DNA of 64,000 bases from NCBI GenBank assembly GCA_905331475.1, contig CAJNYU010000694.1, positions 62,001 through 126,000 on the forward strand, in the 5' to 3' direction. The notes under the pieces were generated by a model. It did no database searches. It worked only from the letters and a program-made list of their open reading frames with translations, and was not told where the DNA came from. This stretch comes from Rotaria socialis. Lineage: Eukaryota > Rotifera > Eurotatoria > Philodinida > Philodinidae. Position 1 is the first letter of the stretch. Every line of letters starts with the position of its first letter. Below, in pieces: positions 34,900 through 46,901 of this stretch. The translations under genes and the position numbers were made by a program.

Positions 34900-35241
34900 T
34901 CAAACTTTTATTGGTACTGTGATATGAAGAAATCCATCTCCTCTTAGTTCAGTTTTAAGTTTTTCTAGATCAGCTGTTGGCCATATTGTTACCTGTTTGT
35001 ATTCTGGTCCGGCTAAAATAAAATATTGTTAGCATTACAACTAATATTATTCATAAATTTCACCTTTATTCTCGAAGTTAACACGTAAATCATGTCCACT
35101 AAGTGTAATATTCAAGTTTTCAGCTGTTGTGCCAGGTTTAGCTTGAAGACGCATATGAAGTATCTTTTTACCTGCTTCATTAGCATCCTCTAATGTCGGA
35201 TTCCATGTTTTATTTTGAAGAAATTGATCAAGAGTGAACAT
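34900..35241 (-). CDS. Short alpha-crystallin/Hsp20-like protein
   Basis: Two minus-strand exons, 35241-35064 and 35012-34900, with a 51-bp intron (GTGAAA...TTTTAG) and matching phase; 96 aa. The order of features fits an alpha-crystallin domain: TAENLNITLSGHDLRVNFEN in the position of the beta-strands carrying V.v.GhdL.V, then VTIWPTADLEKLKTELRGDG and FLHITVPIKV, matching the L..DG.L.I..P signature at the domain end. It is much shorter than typical small heat-shock proteins (150-200 aa) and has essentially no N-terminal arm and no C-terminal IXI tail, so oligomerisation may differ. Such proteins are ATP-independent holdases. Family call is moderate. Confidence 0.6.
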
Positions 35242-36830
35242 CTTATAGATAGTAATGTATGATGAATTAGTATCTAGAATAAATCATCAGTTGTTTCTCA
35301 GCACCTCTTTGATATAGTATTTTATTTAGTAATATTAGAACTAATATATTTTATATTGCGTAATCGTAGATGGACTATTTTTCGTGATATACTGAAATAT
35401 TGAAGTGAGGAATGCATGAGTTACATAAGATATTAGTTACCTTGGTGTGACTAATTTTAACGATGAAAAACCTTGCACTTGAAGAAATAAAATCAAAGTT
35501 TCTCTTTTTCGATCATAATCTTCATCTATCAAACTTGTAATTTATATTATGATGGGTTGAAAGTTAATATTAATTCGTAAAATCATAATCTTACACCTCA
35601 ACAATTTCTATGGAATAAATATATAAACACAGTTGCCTTAACATGGTCATGTGAATGGAAATATAGTTTGACTATAAATGGTTGCTAGTAAAAATAATAG
35701 CAATATATATAACTAGATATTTATTCTGTTGGATCTACGTGAAACATTCTTTCTGTCATGCGTAGGTGTACACATATGTTATATACCATTTTTGCTTTAA
35801 AATAGAATTAAGAAAGAATGATGTTTGTTGGTCAGAGACACTGTTCTTTTTCTTTCTAATTCTTTTTGACGCCTACAGTTTCTATTTTCTGCTGGATATT
35901 CGATATATAGTTTAAAGTAGAAGACCCTATTCCACTGTTCGTCTGTATATAGATTGACACAATGTCATATGTTTCTAAAAAATGCATACAAGCTAATTTT
36001 ACTTCTCCGTCACATGCATTATCAGACCATGATTGATGATAGTTTCTCATAGATATACAAAAAGGCAAGCCTTTACTTCAGTTAATTATTTTGTATGAAA
36101 CAATGTATCAATTGTCTTAAACGATTATTAAATTTCTTGTTGTTGAATACAATAAGAGCAGGATTATATTATGGATAATCAGAGATTGACTAGTGAAATA
36201 CTTACTCTCGAATATTTTTCTTTTATATATTTAATACTAAAAGCGAAAGATAAAAAATCTCACATTCCTTGAGGTATATTTTATGTTTTTTAAAGAGTAA
36301 AAAACCTTGAGTATCAGTGCTCTTAGGCTTCGTATTATCAACGATTTCTACTTATTTCAAATAGATAGAATTAAAATCTCGATAATAGTGGCAGTATTTT
36401 TCTCTTTGATGCAAAATAGCTACAGAATTTTAAGAAAATACTTTGAATGATAATAAAAAAATTAACAACATTTTTACATTCTATCTGATGGGATATATCA
36501 CTTTAGTTGGTTGATATTTTAAAACTAAAATTATTGATCTTGATGAAAAGTGTCTCCTATTACATTATCAATATTTGTAGATTCTATCATCATTCTGACC
36601 CATCATTAGTTTTGATCATCTGTATATTCTATATATTTTTCATGGACATAGTGAAATATTGAACGTCTCTCGTTGTTTTAATGTTATTTATCAGTTGTTC
36701 GATATAAGTCTATTGTCATACACATCATTCTCAAGATTGAATATTGACTAGCTTTGCAGTAAATATTTTTCAAGTCTTTTAGTTAATAGAGCTATATTAT
36801 AGAAAACCATAAATCATAAATATATATATA
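35242..36830. other. Gene-free stretch
   Basis: AT-rich. The frame at 35856-36068 (minus) has no recognised similarity. No repeats were noted until the palindromic element. Confidence 0.45.
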
Positions 36831-36832
36831 TA

Positions 36833-39132
36833 GAGTGAATCCATGTAAACCCATCCACTTTTTGGAAAAGTTTTTTTTTCGATTTATTTTCAGTCGAAAT
36901 TTCCGGTATGCTGTAGAAAACAGTTTTGATGAAAAAAAACTATGACCCTGCTAGCGAAAAATATCGAGTTCTGGTTGATTTTTTCGGAACGACTATGGTA
37001 TATTGTCAGACAAAGAAGAAACGTCAGGAAAACACCTGAAACTTTCCTAAAATATATATTTTCAGAATTTTCTCATGCTGAACAATATGAAAGCTGTTTA
37101 GAAACACTTTAGATGAAAAAACATTAGACCATTCCTATTGAAAGTCTTGAGTTCTGAGTCATTTCTTCTGAAAATAACGATTGCTGTCGTTTGTCATGCT
37201 GAGTGACACTAATTTATTTGAAGGATTTTCATTAGACTAGTGATAAAGATAATGATGTTCAGGATGATATATCGCTGTTACAATAGATGACCTCAGGTGC
37301 TTGGTGACATCGAATTTACCCGAAACCATCAGCTTGAGACTGAAAGAATCTGACATAGTAGGAAACTAAGAGAATTTTCCGATGTGTTGACGTGCTGAAT
37401 ATCACTGTTACGTTTCATTCCACAAAATCTGATACATTGAAATCGGCATAAAATAGATGTGGAAATTTTGGATTTCATCCGAGAGTTATGTGCCATGTAA
37501 AGAGTACATGGGACATATGAGTCATTCCAGAATGTCTGAACACCAAAATTATCATGAAAAACTAGGCAATTTGATGTCTGGATGCAGTTTTTGTGCATTT
37601 TGAGACGTTTTTCAGGCGATGTTTCGTTAGAAAGCTATGATTTAGTTCAAAACTAATATCAGATTCCGAATCAGCGTTAAAAACTGCGTCGATTTATATA
37701 TGTTGTGGATAATTCTGAGAAAAANNNNNNNNNNNNNNNNNNNNNNNNNNNNNNNNNNNNNNNNNNNNNNNNNNNNNNNNNNNNNNNNNNNNNNNNNNNN
37801 NNNNNNNNNNNNNNNNNNNNNNNNNNNNNNNNNNNNNNNNNNNNNNNNNNNNNNNNNNNNNNNNNNNNNNNNNNNNNNNNNNNNNNNNNNNNNNNNNNNN
37901 NNNNNNNNNNNNNNNNNNNNNNNNNNNNNNNNNNNNNNNNNNNNNNNNNNNNNNNNNNNNNNNNNNNNNNNNNNNNNNNNNNNNNNNNNNNNNNNNNNNN
38001 NNNNNNNNNNNNNNNNNNNNNNNNNNNNNNNNNNNNNNNNNNNNNNNNNNNNNNNNNNNNNNNNNNNNNNNNNNNNNNNNNNNNNNNNNNNNNNNNNNNN
38101 NNNNNNNNNNNNNNNNNNNNNNNNNNNNNNNNNNNNNNNNNNNNNNNNNNNNNNNNNNNNNNNNNNNNNNNNNNNNNNNNNNNNNNNNNNNNNNNNNNNN
38201 NNNNNNNNNNNNNNNNNNNNNNNNNNNNNNNNAAAAAACGTTTTTCTCAGAATTATCCACAACATATATAAATCGACGCAGTTTTTAACGCTGATTCGGA
38301 ATCTGATATTAGTTTTGAACTAAATCATAGCTTTCTAACGAAACATCGCCTGAAAAACGTCTCAAAATGCACAAAAACTGCATCCAGACATCAAATTGCC
38401 TAGTTTTTCATGATAATTTTGGTGTTCAGACATTCTGGAATGACTCATATGTCCCATGTACTCTTTACATGGCACATAACTCTCGGATGAAATCCAAAAT
38501 TTCCACATCTATTTTATGCCGATTTCAATGTATCAGATTTTGTGGAATGAAACGTAACAGTGATATTCAGCACGTCAACACATCGGAAAATTCTCTTAGT
38601 TTCCTACTATGTCAGATTCTTTCAGTCTCAAGCTGATGGTTTCGGGTAAATTCGATGTCACCAAGCACCTGAGGTCATCTATTGTAACAGCGATATATCA
38701 TCCTGAACATCATTATCTTTATCACTAGTCTAATGAAAATCCTTCAAATAAATTAGTGTCACTCAGCATGACAAACGACAGCAATCGTTATTTTCAGAAG
38801 AAATGACTCAGAACTCAAGACTTTCAATAGGAATGGTCTAATGTTTTTTCATCTAAAGTGTTTCTAAACAGCTTTCATATTGTTCAGCATGAGAAAATTC
38901 TGAAAATATATATTTTAGGAAAGTTTCAGGTGTTTTCCTGACGTTTCTTCTTTGTCTGACAATATACCATAGTCGTTCCGAAAAAATCAACCAGAACTCG
39001 ATATTTTTCGCTAGCAGGGTCATAGTTTTTTTTCATCAAAACTGTTTTCTACAGCATACCGGAAATTTCGACTGAAAATAAATCGAAAAAAAAACTTTTC
39101 CAAAAAGTGGATGGGTTTACATGGATTCACCC
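36833..39132. mobile_element. 2.3-kb palindromic element with about 900-bp inverted arms
   Basis: The left arm 36833-37724 is the reverse complement of 38233-39132. Every stretch I compared by eye agrees, apart from the second terminal base (GAGTGAATCC against GGGTGAATCC). Both ends abut TA (36831-36832 and 39133-39134), consistent with a TA-target element such as Tc1/mariner, or a MITE-like derivative. Identical 89-aa frames at 37329-37598 (minus) and 38367-38636 (plus) are mirror images of the same arm and resemble no protein. The centre is unsequenced, so a transposase cannot be excluded. Confidence 0.8.
37725..38232. other. Assembly gap at the centre of the palindrome
   Basis: 508 undetermined bases. 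The inner edges read GAGAAAA and AAAAAACGTTTTTCTC; the right edge is itself palindromic (AAAAAACGTTTTT). Gap length may be an estimate. Confidence 0.95.
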
Positions 39133-39134
39133 TA

Positions 39135-40100
39135 TATTGTTTCCAATATTGCACATGTTGAATACTAAATTTTGTCAGTTAGCCACTTCATTCTTCAACT
39201 GTTTTTCTACTATAGATGAAATATCAAAAGAGACATCAAGTAATTAAGTAAATTTTAAAAAACAATACTGTCAAAGTATGAAAAAAACAAGTATCCTTAC
39301 AAAAATTAGAATTGTATCAGTACGTTTTTTGATTACCGATCAGATGCACTAACAGATTTTATTATTATTCACGAGTGTTTTTTTTTTGAAAGTTTAAAAA
39401 GCAAAATATTTTATTATTTTATACTCTATGTCTTGCTATCAATGCTTCGATTTCAAAACGACTGTTGTTAACTAATTATTCAGTACAAATCACTTAAATA
39501 ATATAATGCCAACAAACGTACATAAAAATGAAGCAAAGATCGTAAAATATTGATAGTTCAATGACTTTTATTTATCATATCAAAAATATAAAAATTAGAT
39601 GATCAAGAACTGAAACGATTCTTAGCTTAAATTTTTAAGAAACTATCTAAGTGAGCCAACCAATCTTATGTAACATATGAAAGTATTGTACAACTAAGTG
39701 TTAAGTTTCAAACAGATTCATTGTCAAACATACCGTTTTGCAACGAAATAAATACGAAGTTATGAAAAATCATTAATCACTCTATGAAAAATGTCAACAT
39801 TCTATTTGATTAAATTTTCCTCGCTTTTCAAAAATTAAATGTCATTTAAATAATGTTTAACAAATAATTTCAGTTTTAGTATGTTCATTAAAACGAATAT
39901 AAGACTATTTCCAATCTTTTTTGTTTAGAATAGTTCACAAAACTTTAATAAAATCTCCCTTTATTCTAAAATAGAACATGAGTCATACGCATCTCTGAGA
40001 AGAAAAAAGTTCTCTAAATTAATATCAACGAGTAAAACCAGCCAGGTCTTGTTTTTGCGTACTCAAAAAGTGAGTACACTCTAGAATCGGTCAGTGTGTC
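39135..40100. other. Gene-free stretch
   Basis: AT-rich with no coding signal. Confidence 0.5.
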
Positions 40101-40543
40101 CGCCAGGCCGTAGGTACGATAACTTGCGAAAGGAGAGTCAGACCGTGATGAAATTTTCCATACAGTTCAATCTCATGAATATCTCGGTCGAGTTCGAAGA
40201 TGAGAAGAATCCCTCAAGAAATGGTTGAGTTATCGAAAAAATTGTCATTTTTGACCGGACCATCAACGAATTTTTCTCAGAATTATTCACAACCTATATA
40301 AATCGACTCAGTTTTTAACGCTGATTCCGAATCTGATATTAGTTTTGAACTAAATCGTAGCTTTCTAACGAAACATCGCCTGAAAAACGTCTCAAAATGC
40401 ACAAAAACTGCATCCAGAAATCAAATTGCCTAGTTTCTCATGATAATTTTGGTGTTCAGACATTCTAGAATGACTCATACATCCCATGCACTTTTTGCAG
40501 TACACATAACTTTCGGATGAAATCCGAAGTTTCCACATTTATT
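40080..40543 (+). repeat. Diverged partial copy of the palindromic element
   Basis: From about 40266 to 40543 the sequence matches the inner half of the right arm (38242-38515) with scattered substitutions, for example TTATTCACAACCTATATAAA against TTATCCACAACATATATAAA. The preceding 40080-40265 is GC-richer (GTGTCCGCCAGGCCGTAGG, GACCGGACCATCAACG) and may represent sequence from the element centre that is missing in the gap. No mirror arm follows. Confidence 0.75.
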
Positions 40544-43500
40544 TAATATGCCTCTGATTTTATTTCGAAGTTTTTGAATTATGCCTAAATTTGTTTTCTC
40601 AAAACGGCGCCTGTCATCAGTACCTGTTAGTTCTTGTGATTGGCATATGTTAAATATTTTCAGCATATTACTTAGCATCTTTTAGAAGTATACTCTAGTT
40701 AGCAAAGCAAATTACTTAGTACAGGTACGTACTTAGTAAGAATCCTAGAAGCCTATGAAAGATTTACCGTACATGATAATGCTGAAATGATAGATTGTCT
40801 TTGTCTGTTTGTTCATGATAAATATGTATCCGTAAAAAAATTATAGTATCATAGATCAAAATTTAGGTTGGCATATCGATGCAATAGATTCTGGCTTAAG
40901 TACTCCAGTGAGATATTTTAATCAAGATTATATATGATAAGCTTTACTTGTTAATATCATTTGAACTTGATATATTATTATCTCATCCGTGAATCTTGTA
41001 TAACAAAGTTTTACTTACCTTAACTTACATCTTTGAATTCGATGCTCGTTTTCTGATGAATGATGAAATATTTAGTTCGAATTTGATACATCTTATTGAA
41101 AATTTCATATCACTATTGTTTACGGTGAGTTTAATAATCGATTTAAATTAATTATTCACATTAATGATGTTCCCGTTAACAGTTTCACTCTATTATATCA
41201 AGGTAAATTATTCTGTATTAAACCAGTTATCGAACAAATCTCATCATTTAATTATAGTTCAGCGCAGTATTTCTACGGGTGAAATGCTAAGTATATCATT
41301 TGAAATTGTCTTCACGATAGTCGATTCATTTTTTTTCTTCACTATATAAGATGAATTATATATTCATAGAAACCAACCATAATTATTTTCTTACTTAGTG
41401 CATCAAAATTTTAATCTAACCAAAAAATAAGTACACTTTGTACTTTAGGAAGATTGCTTTAGCGTCATACTTTCTGACATCTCAATAATACGTTGAAGTT
41501 TACATCAAATATAAAGAAATTATTAAAAAATAAAGAAAAAATATTTGAATACGTAAAACTTTGATTACTGGATGGTTTAACAAACAAGCAGTTAAACCGA
41601 TTGGTAATTGTCAATAACTGATACTCATCCTACTTCTTACTGGAATCTATTTTATGTGAAGACGTTTTTTCAAAATCATATTGTTATATAGCAAGTTTTG
41701 TTTTAACTATAAAATTTATCAAAATATATTTACTTTCTTAAAAAATAACAGCGTGTCTCATTCACGATTGTATGCATCCCATTGTAACATGTTCATATTA
41801 TAGTTCTAGCTCTATTGGCTGCGCAAAAAGAACTGTATTGGAAGCTTGCATTATTCTACTGATGTATTCTTAATATGGATAATAAAATGTTTTAAATTTT
41901 ATATTCAAATGTATTCATCAGTTTACTATATTAACCAACAATTATTGAGCGTTGTGTTAAGTGATTGGTGATCTAATATTGACAATATATGATGAATTCG
42001 ATATGATTGGAAAAGTTTTTGGATAAATTATGAGTTCTTTTTATCATTGTTAAACAGATATTCAATCAACAGCATTATATCATCTTTATTAAGCCAATTT
42101 CTAACTCAGGTGCTTTTTTTCTCTTGTCACATATGTTAATTCATCAATTCAGTTTCAAACTGAGCTAAATCAATCATAGGTGTAGATAATAGTGCAATAA
42201 CTGGTGTGCCAAGTATTCAAACTCAAGATAAAGTTCTTTGCTATGACCTTTCTATAGTCAAGAATTCAGGAATACTAATAGTTTACCTAATACAAACTTT
42301 CATTTACGTTAGTAAATTGTATGATCTTCATTAACAACTAATGTACAGAATCATTTTAAAACTTACTTTAGTCATAAAAAATAGTATCTGTTTCTTTTTA
42401 CTCGACTTAGAATTATGCAAAAAAATTGGATATAATATATTTTTCGTTACCTATCCAGAAATATTTTGGTAGGTCTCTTTATATTGGCCTTGAAAATAAT
42501 ATTTGATTGAATTTACCATCGCCTTCCTTTTTTTCTGTTATTGTATTGATGGTTGCAGGATAATATGTTTATGCTATCGATGAAAATCTCAAATGTGACA
42601 ATTAGATTTACAAGAACGCTGTCTACTGGTTAATATTTAGAATTATTAATTTTTAGAATGAAGATATTACATTAATGATTATATACATGAGCTAGTAGGA
42701 TAAATATTGTCTGCCATGATTTATTGATTTCTATTTGTTTCTACTAATTTCTTTCAAATGATTTTTTATTTACATCTAAATAAAATTCAAGCTTTTATTT
42801 GTTTACAAGATTGAGTTAATCGTATTGAATAAAATATGACTTGTTCGAATTTCAGAATCGGACAAATATTGTAGAGACGCAAACAGGAATGAAAAAGATC
42901 TTAATACTATGAAAACAAGCTGTTAGAACAGTGTTGTTTATCAAAAGAAAATTGTTTATTCAACCTAGAAATGTTTGCTTATGTAAGGTGTCTGCAATGT
43001 TTAGCCGAGTCAAATAAAAATATGTGACTATTTCAATGTGTTGCTTTTACGATATTTAAACAAACCTGCAACAGTGTGAACATTTTTTATGTTCCCTTGT
43101 CCGAATGAAAAATGAGTTGTTTACATAAAATACAACACATGAAAGGAATTTGATGGTTGTAAAATGACTAAATTAACTAGTAAATGTGTTCTCTACTACA
43201 CTTTGAAAAGAGAAGCGTTTTTTACGTATTTGAAAGACGCACAAACACGCCTTTGAATCAACTAGTAATTTTAAGTCTAAGAAAACGCTACTTGAGGTTT
43301 ATGTGTGATGGCATAAAGTCGTTTTTTCTAGAAAAATTTTAAAATAACTTCTCGAGATTGATTAGAATTAACCAATACATTATATCGCTCTGTCTACTGT
43401 AGTTTCTATTACTGCTAATCGATATACATTTCTAGAAAAAAAGTCTCACACTCTTGTTAGGTTTAATTATTTATTTTTCTTTTAAATTGAATGCTTCGCA

Positions 43501-45714
43501 GTTCTTTTTAATCCTTTTTGGATATTCCATTCATATCCCTATTTCGAGAAAGATTAAACTTCAAGATAGATAGTATCAAGTCAACATATTCGTGTCATTT
43601 TCTTAAACATATATCGATGTATGGTATTGACATGCTATTCTTTATGTTCGGTTCGATTTACTATTATATTCTACCGATGTCAAATCATTTGTTTTTAGTT
43701 TTAAGATTGACTAAAGCAGGAATTTCTGCATTAATAATAGTCTCAATGTATTTTTCTTTTACTGCCTTTTAAAATAAGATTGTCGGAAATAATTATTAAA
43801 TAGCCGTATTAAAACCAAAAGAATCTAAATAATGATACTTATCTTATTTTGTTTTACATTCAACAATAAAAGTAGAAGTGTGATTCCACATTTCCACATA
43901 GTTATATGAAATATTTAACGAATGATTCTTCTTTTTATTGCCATTCTTTCTTACTTATCGAAATCAGACAAAAATACTTGACTTTAAAGAATTTTCAGAA
44001 GAAAATGTTGGAATACGAGCGGATATGTGAAATATGTTGTTTGCGTCTGATCCTTCTAATTTTTAATGAACTGATTTGATAAATATTCAAAAAAAAATGA
44101 TTCAATTTCGATATTTTTATGTTCACACACTTTCTTATTTTTCACACGACACACAAAGCTGTAATAATCTATAAACATACGAACCTAATTGTAAAAGTAA
44201 TAAATATGAACTAAAATCAAAAATTTATGTTGAGATGATTGCTTATTTTTGAATACTCAATATTCTCATTTGCTCGGCAATCCAAATAGAATGCAAAGGG
44301 ATAAACATGAGAAAGAATAGACAAATACAGAAGAAAAAACAAATCTCTCCTTCGTCCCTTTCCCCTGTGTCGGCAATAAGAAAAAGATTGAAAGAAAATT
44401 ACGAACAATCTATACAAGGAAATCTATACGTGTACAAGTATTAGTAAAAGAAGAAACAAAGCAAAATGATTCATTTGAGATATAAATCACATGGGAAAAC
44501 TACCATGCTATATGCAAATGAAACCAATTCAATGATCGACAGTTTAACATTCAACTCGACTGTTCTCGTACCTATGAAATACAAACGAATATTATACATC
44601 GAATTGAGTTCCAATTAATAAGAATGATGCAATTATTAAGAGATAAGTACCGTATTTGACAAAAAAACAACAACATGTGAACATATAATTAATTGTTGAC
44701 AAATAAAACTAATATTATTTGTCATATGTGGGCAACAATATGGTGTATTTTAATGTGATGTCAGCACAGTATTTCATAATTGTTCTGTTCAGAAAATTAC
44801 ATAAGCTTTTTATGAAATACGCTAAGTTTGTCTGTCGAAATTTTTCCACGAAAAAGCTCAAAAGCTAACAGTAAAATACTTTTTTATGTATTTATTTTTC
44901 TAGGGAACATTTGAAAGAGAAAAATTTAATACAAACAACTCGCTTGTCCATTATAAAAGCATATTGAAGTTATTGCATGATTTATTTACTAAAGTGTTAG
45001 TTTGACAAGGTTGCTTGGGTGCCCATCATGTTGCAAGTACTACAATCTAGGACGATTCTAATAGATGGTATGCTACCAATTTAAGATAATCTAAATGAAA
45101 GCGAAAAGATTTTTTTAAATCCTGAATTCTGTTTCAATAATATTTTGCCACTTTTGACAGTTTATGGTTGAAATACATCAAAATAAATTTTGAAAAATAC
45201 TTGAAAGATATAAATTAATTGAATAAGCACGATGTTATATTTCAATATAGTCAAAGTATTAATTCAGTATTTTGCAACCGACTTTTTTTGTCGGCATAGA
45301 ATACGATTTTCTGGTCAATATTTTTATCCCATTGAATTTTGAAATATTTCTTCGAATAATCTACTCAATTCAAGAAAGCTATCAAACAAATGAACCTGAA
45401 TTCATATATTGATTTGCTAATATAAAACTGCATGAATCCACTAGAAAAAATATATTGATTTGTCTTATAAAAGAACAATAAATATTGTAAGAAATAGATA
45501 CTCGACTTCAATGGTAATAAGCTTCAAAAGTTTGTTATACTTTACATGTGTGTCTTGTATCTTTGTATGTTGTTTGTGTAAGACATACTTGCTTTTAACA
45601 AGCAGAGAAACAAAATACCAAGAGTTATCACCAAATCTGTCATTAGTATACATACATCTTCTGTAATGCGATAAGTAACGTCTTTCACATGTAGTATTAT
45701 CATTTTGTTGTAAA
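40544..45714. other. Long gene-free stretch
   Basis: About 5.2 kb of AT-rich DNA. Open frames at 41164-41349, 43518-43772, 44217-44417 and 45460-45666 are short, hydrophobic by composition and without similarity or splice context. I saw no inverted repeats, RNA genes or tandem arrays. Confidence 0.5.
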
Positions 45715-46368
45715 ATGCATCTGATAATAACGCTAATGCATGTTATTCTTATATTTGGTAATGATGTCGAAGCAACATCGTTGAAAAATCATTTTCAATC
45801 TTTCATTAAAACCGTGGCTACTGTTTACCATTCAAATTGGCGTCAAAATTTTCTGGCAAAAAATCCCTTTGTTAAAAATCGTTTTAAATTAACAAATACG
45901 GTTACACATTATAATTCGTCTGATTTTCAATATCCAATGATTCTTACTGTTGGATCATGTCTTGTCCATAGAAATCTTAAAGTAGCTCGAGCTCGTTATA
46001 ATCTATCACAGATTTATGTTGATATATTAAATATGAACTATGATGAATTACCTTCAGATTGGGCTTATGAAAATCGAGCAACAGCACGTGTAGCCTGCAA
46101 ACGTGTTTTACGACGTGTTCGTCGTAAAAGTTTATTTGATGAAAATTTTATCGAAGAAACATCCGAAATTGTACATATCGAATGGATGAAACGTAATGTA
46201 CATCGGTCACAACAAGAATTAATGGTACCTTATGTTAATTTAACTGATGTAGAAAAAGATAAAGATCGACAAGCTGTATTGATTGCCTGTCGTTTGTATA
46301 ATGACCATTATTTATATTATATATTTAATACAACTCCAATTCATTTTAGTGGACATATTTTTGAATAG
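45715..46368 (+). CDS. Secreted or luminal protein with a RyR-like segment
   Basis: Intronless, 217 aa, with an N-terminal hydrophobic segment (LIITLMHVILIFG, residues 3-15) that reads as a signal peptide. The middle (about 70-140) has a basic cluster CKRVLRRVRRK. Residues 147-188 contain EETSEIVHIEWMKRNVHRSQ and then VPYVNLTDVEKDKDRQAVLI, which follows the RyR-domain pattern (iA..iH..Wm ... vPY..L.e.EK.KDR). RyR domains occur in ryanodine receptors and in small prokaryotic proteins; their ligand role here is unknown. An RyR-type segment in a short, possibly secreted protein is unusual. It is isolated, with over 5 kb of empty DNA on the left. Confidence 0.65.
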   Translation: MHLIITLMHVILIFGNDVEATSLKNHFQSFIKTVATVYHSNWRQNFLAKNPFVKNRFKLTNTVTHYNSSDFQYPMILTVGSCLVHRNLKVARARYNLSQIYVDILNMNYDELPSDWAYENRATARVACKRVLRRVRRKSLFDENFIEETSEIVHIEWMKRNVHRSQQELMVPYVNLTDVEKDKDRQAVLIACRLYNDHYLYYIFNTTPIHFSGHIFE

Positions 46369-46867
46369 ACAATAATTTTCAGTTTTGTTTTCTTTCATGG
46401 TTTTATTTTATCTTTATGATATTACTGTGTTTTGCTGGAAATTGAATATATGTCTCTCTTATAAATTATTATTTTCAATTTAAGGGCAATGGAACATAAA
46501 GCTCATTTATTTTTCTCTATTGTAAGTGCGACATAAGAAAAAGAAAAGCGATCATGCCAATTACTATCGTTATTTAGATTGTAGAATTCAAATTCTTGTC
46601 ATATATAACATTTCTACTTTGACCAATAAATAAAAGAATATTTTATAATTGAACCATCAAAGAAAAATGATTTTATATTCCAAATGAAAATATATTATGA
46701 TCAAGAAATTTACAAATAACAGAGAAGAATACATGCTACTGTGTATTTAAATCGTATATATAGAATAATAAAAATATCTAAATATTTTTCTATGGTGATG
46801 TATCTTATGATAAAACAAGTGACAGTGAATAGTTCATCGTACTTGAATAATTGTAACGACTTCGATA

Positions 46868-46899
<32 letters not shown>
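46369..46899. other. Intergenic stretch ending in an AT microsatellite
   Basis: AT-rich, without a gene. 46871-46899 is an uninterrupted (AT)n run directly at the edge of the next element. Confidence 0.5.

Positions 46900-46901
<2 letters not shown>

Noticed and set aside
37329-37598. 89-aa open frame in the left palindrome arm, repeated at 38367-38636
   Set aside because: It is the same arm read on the other strand; there is no domain, the diverged copy near 40.4 kb does not keep the frame, and it lies in a repeat.
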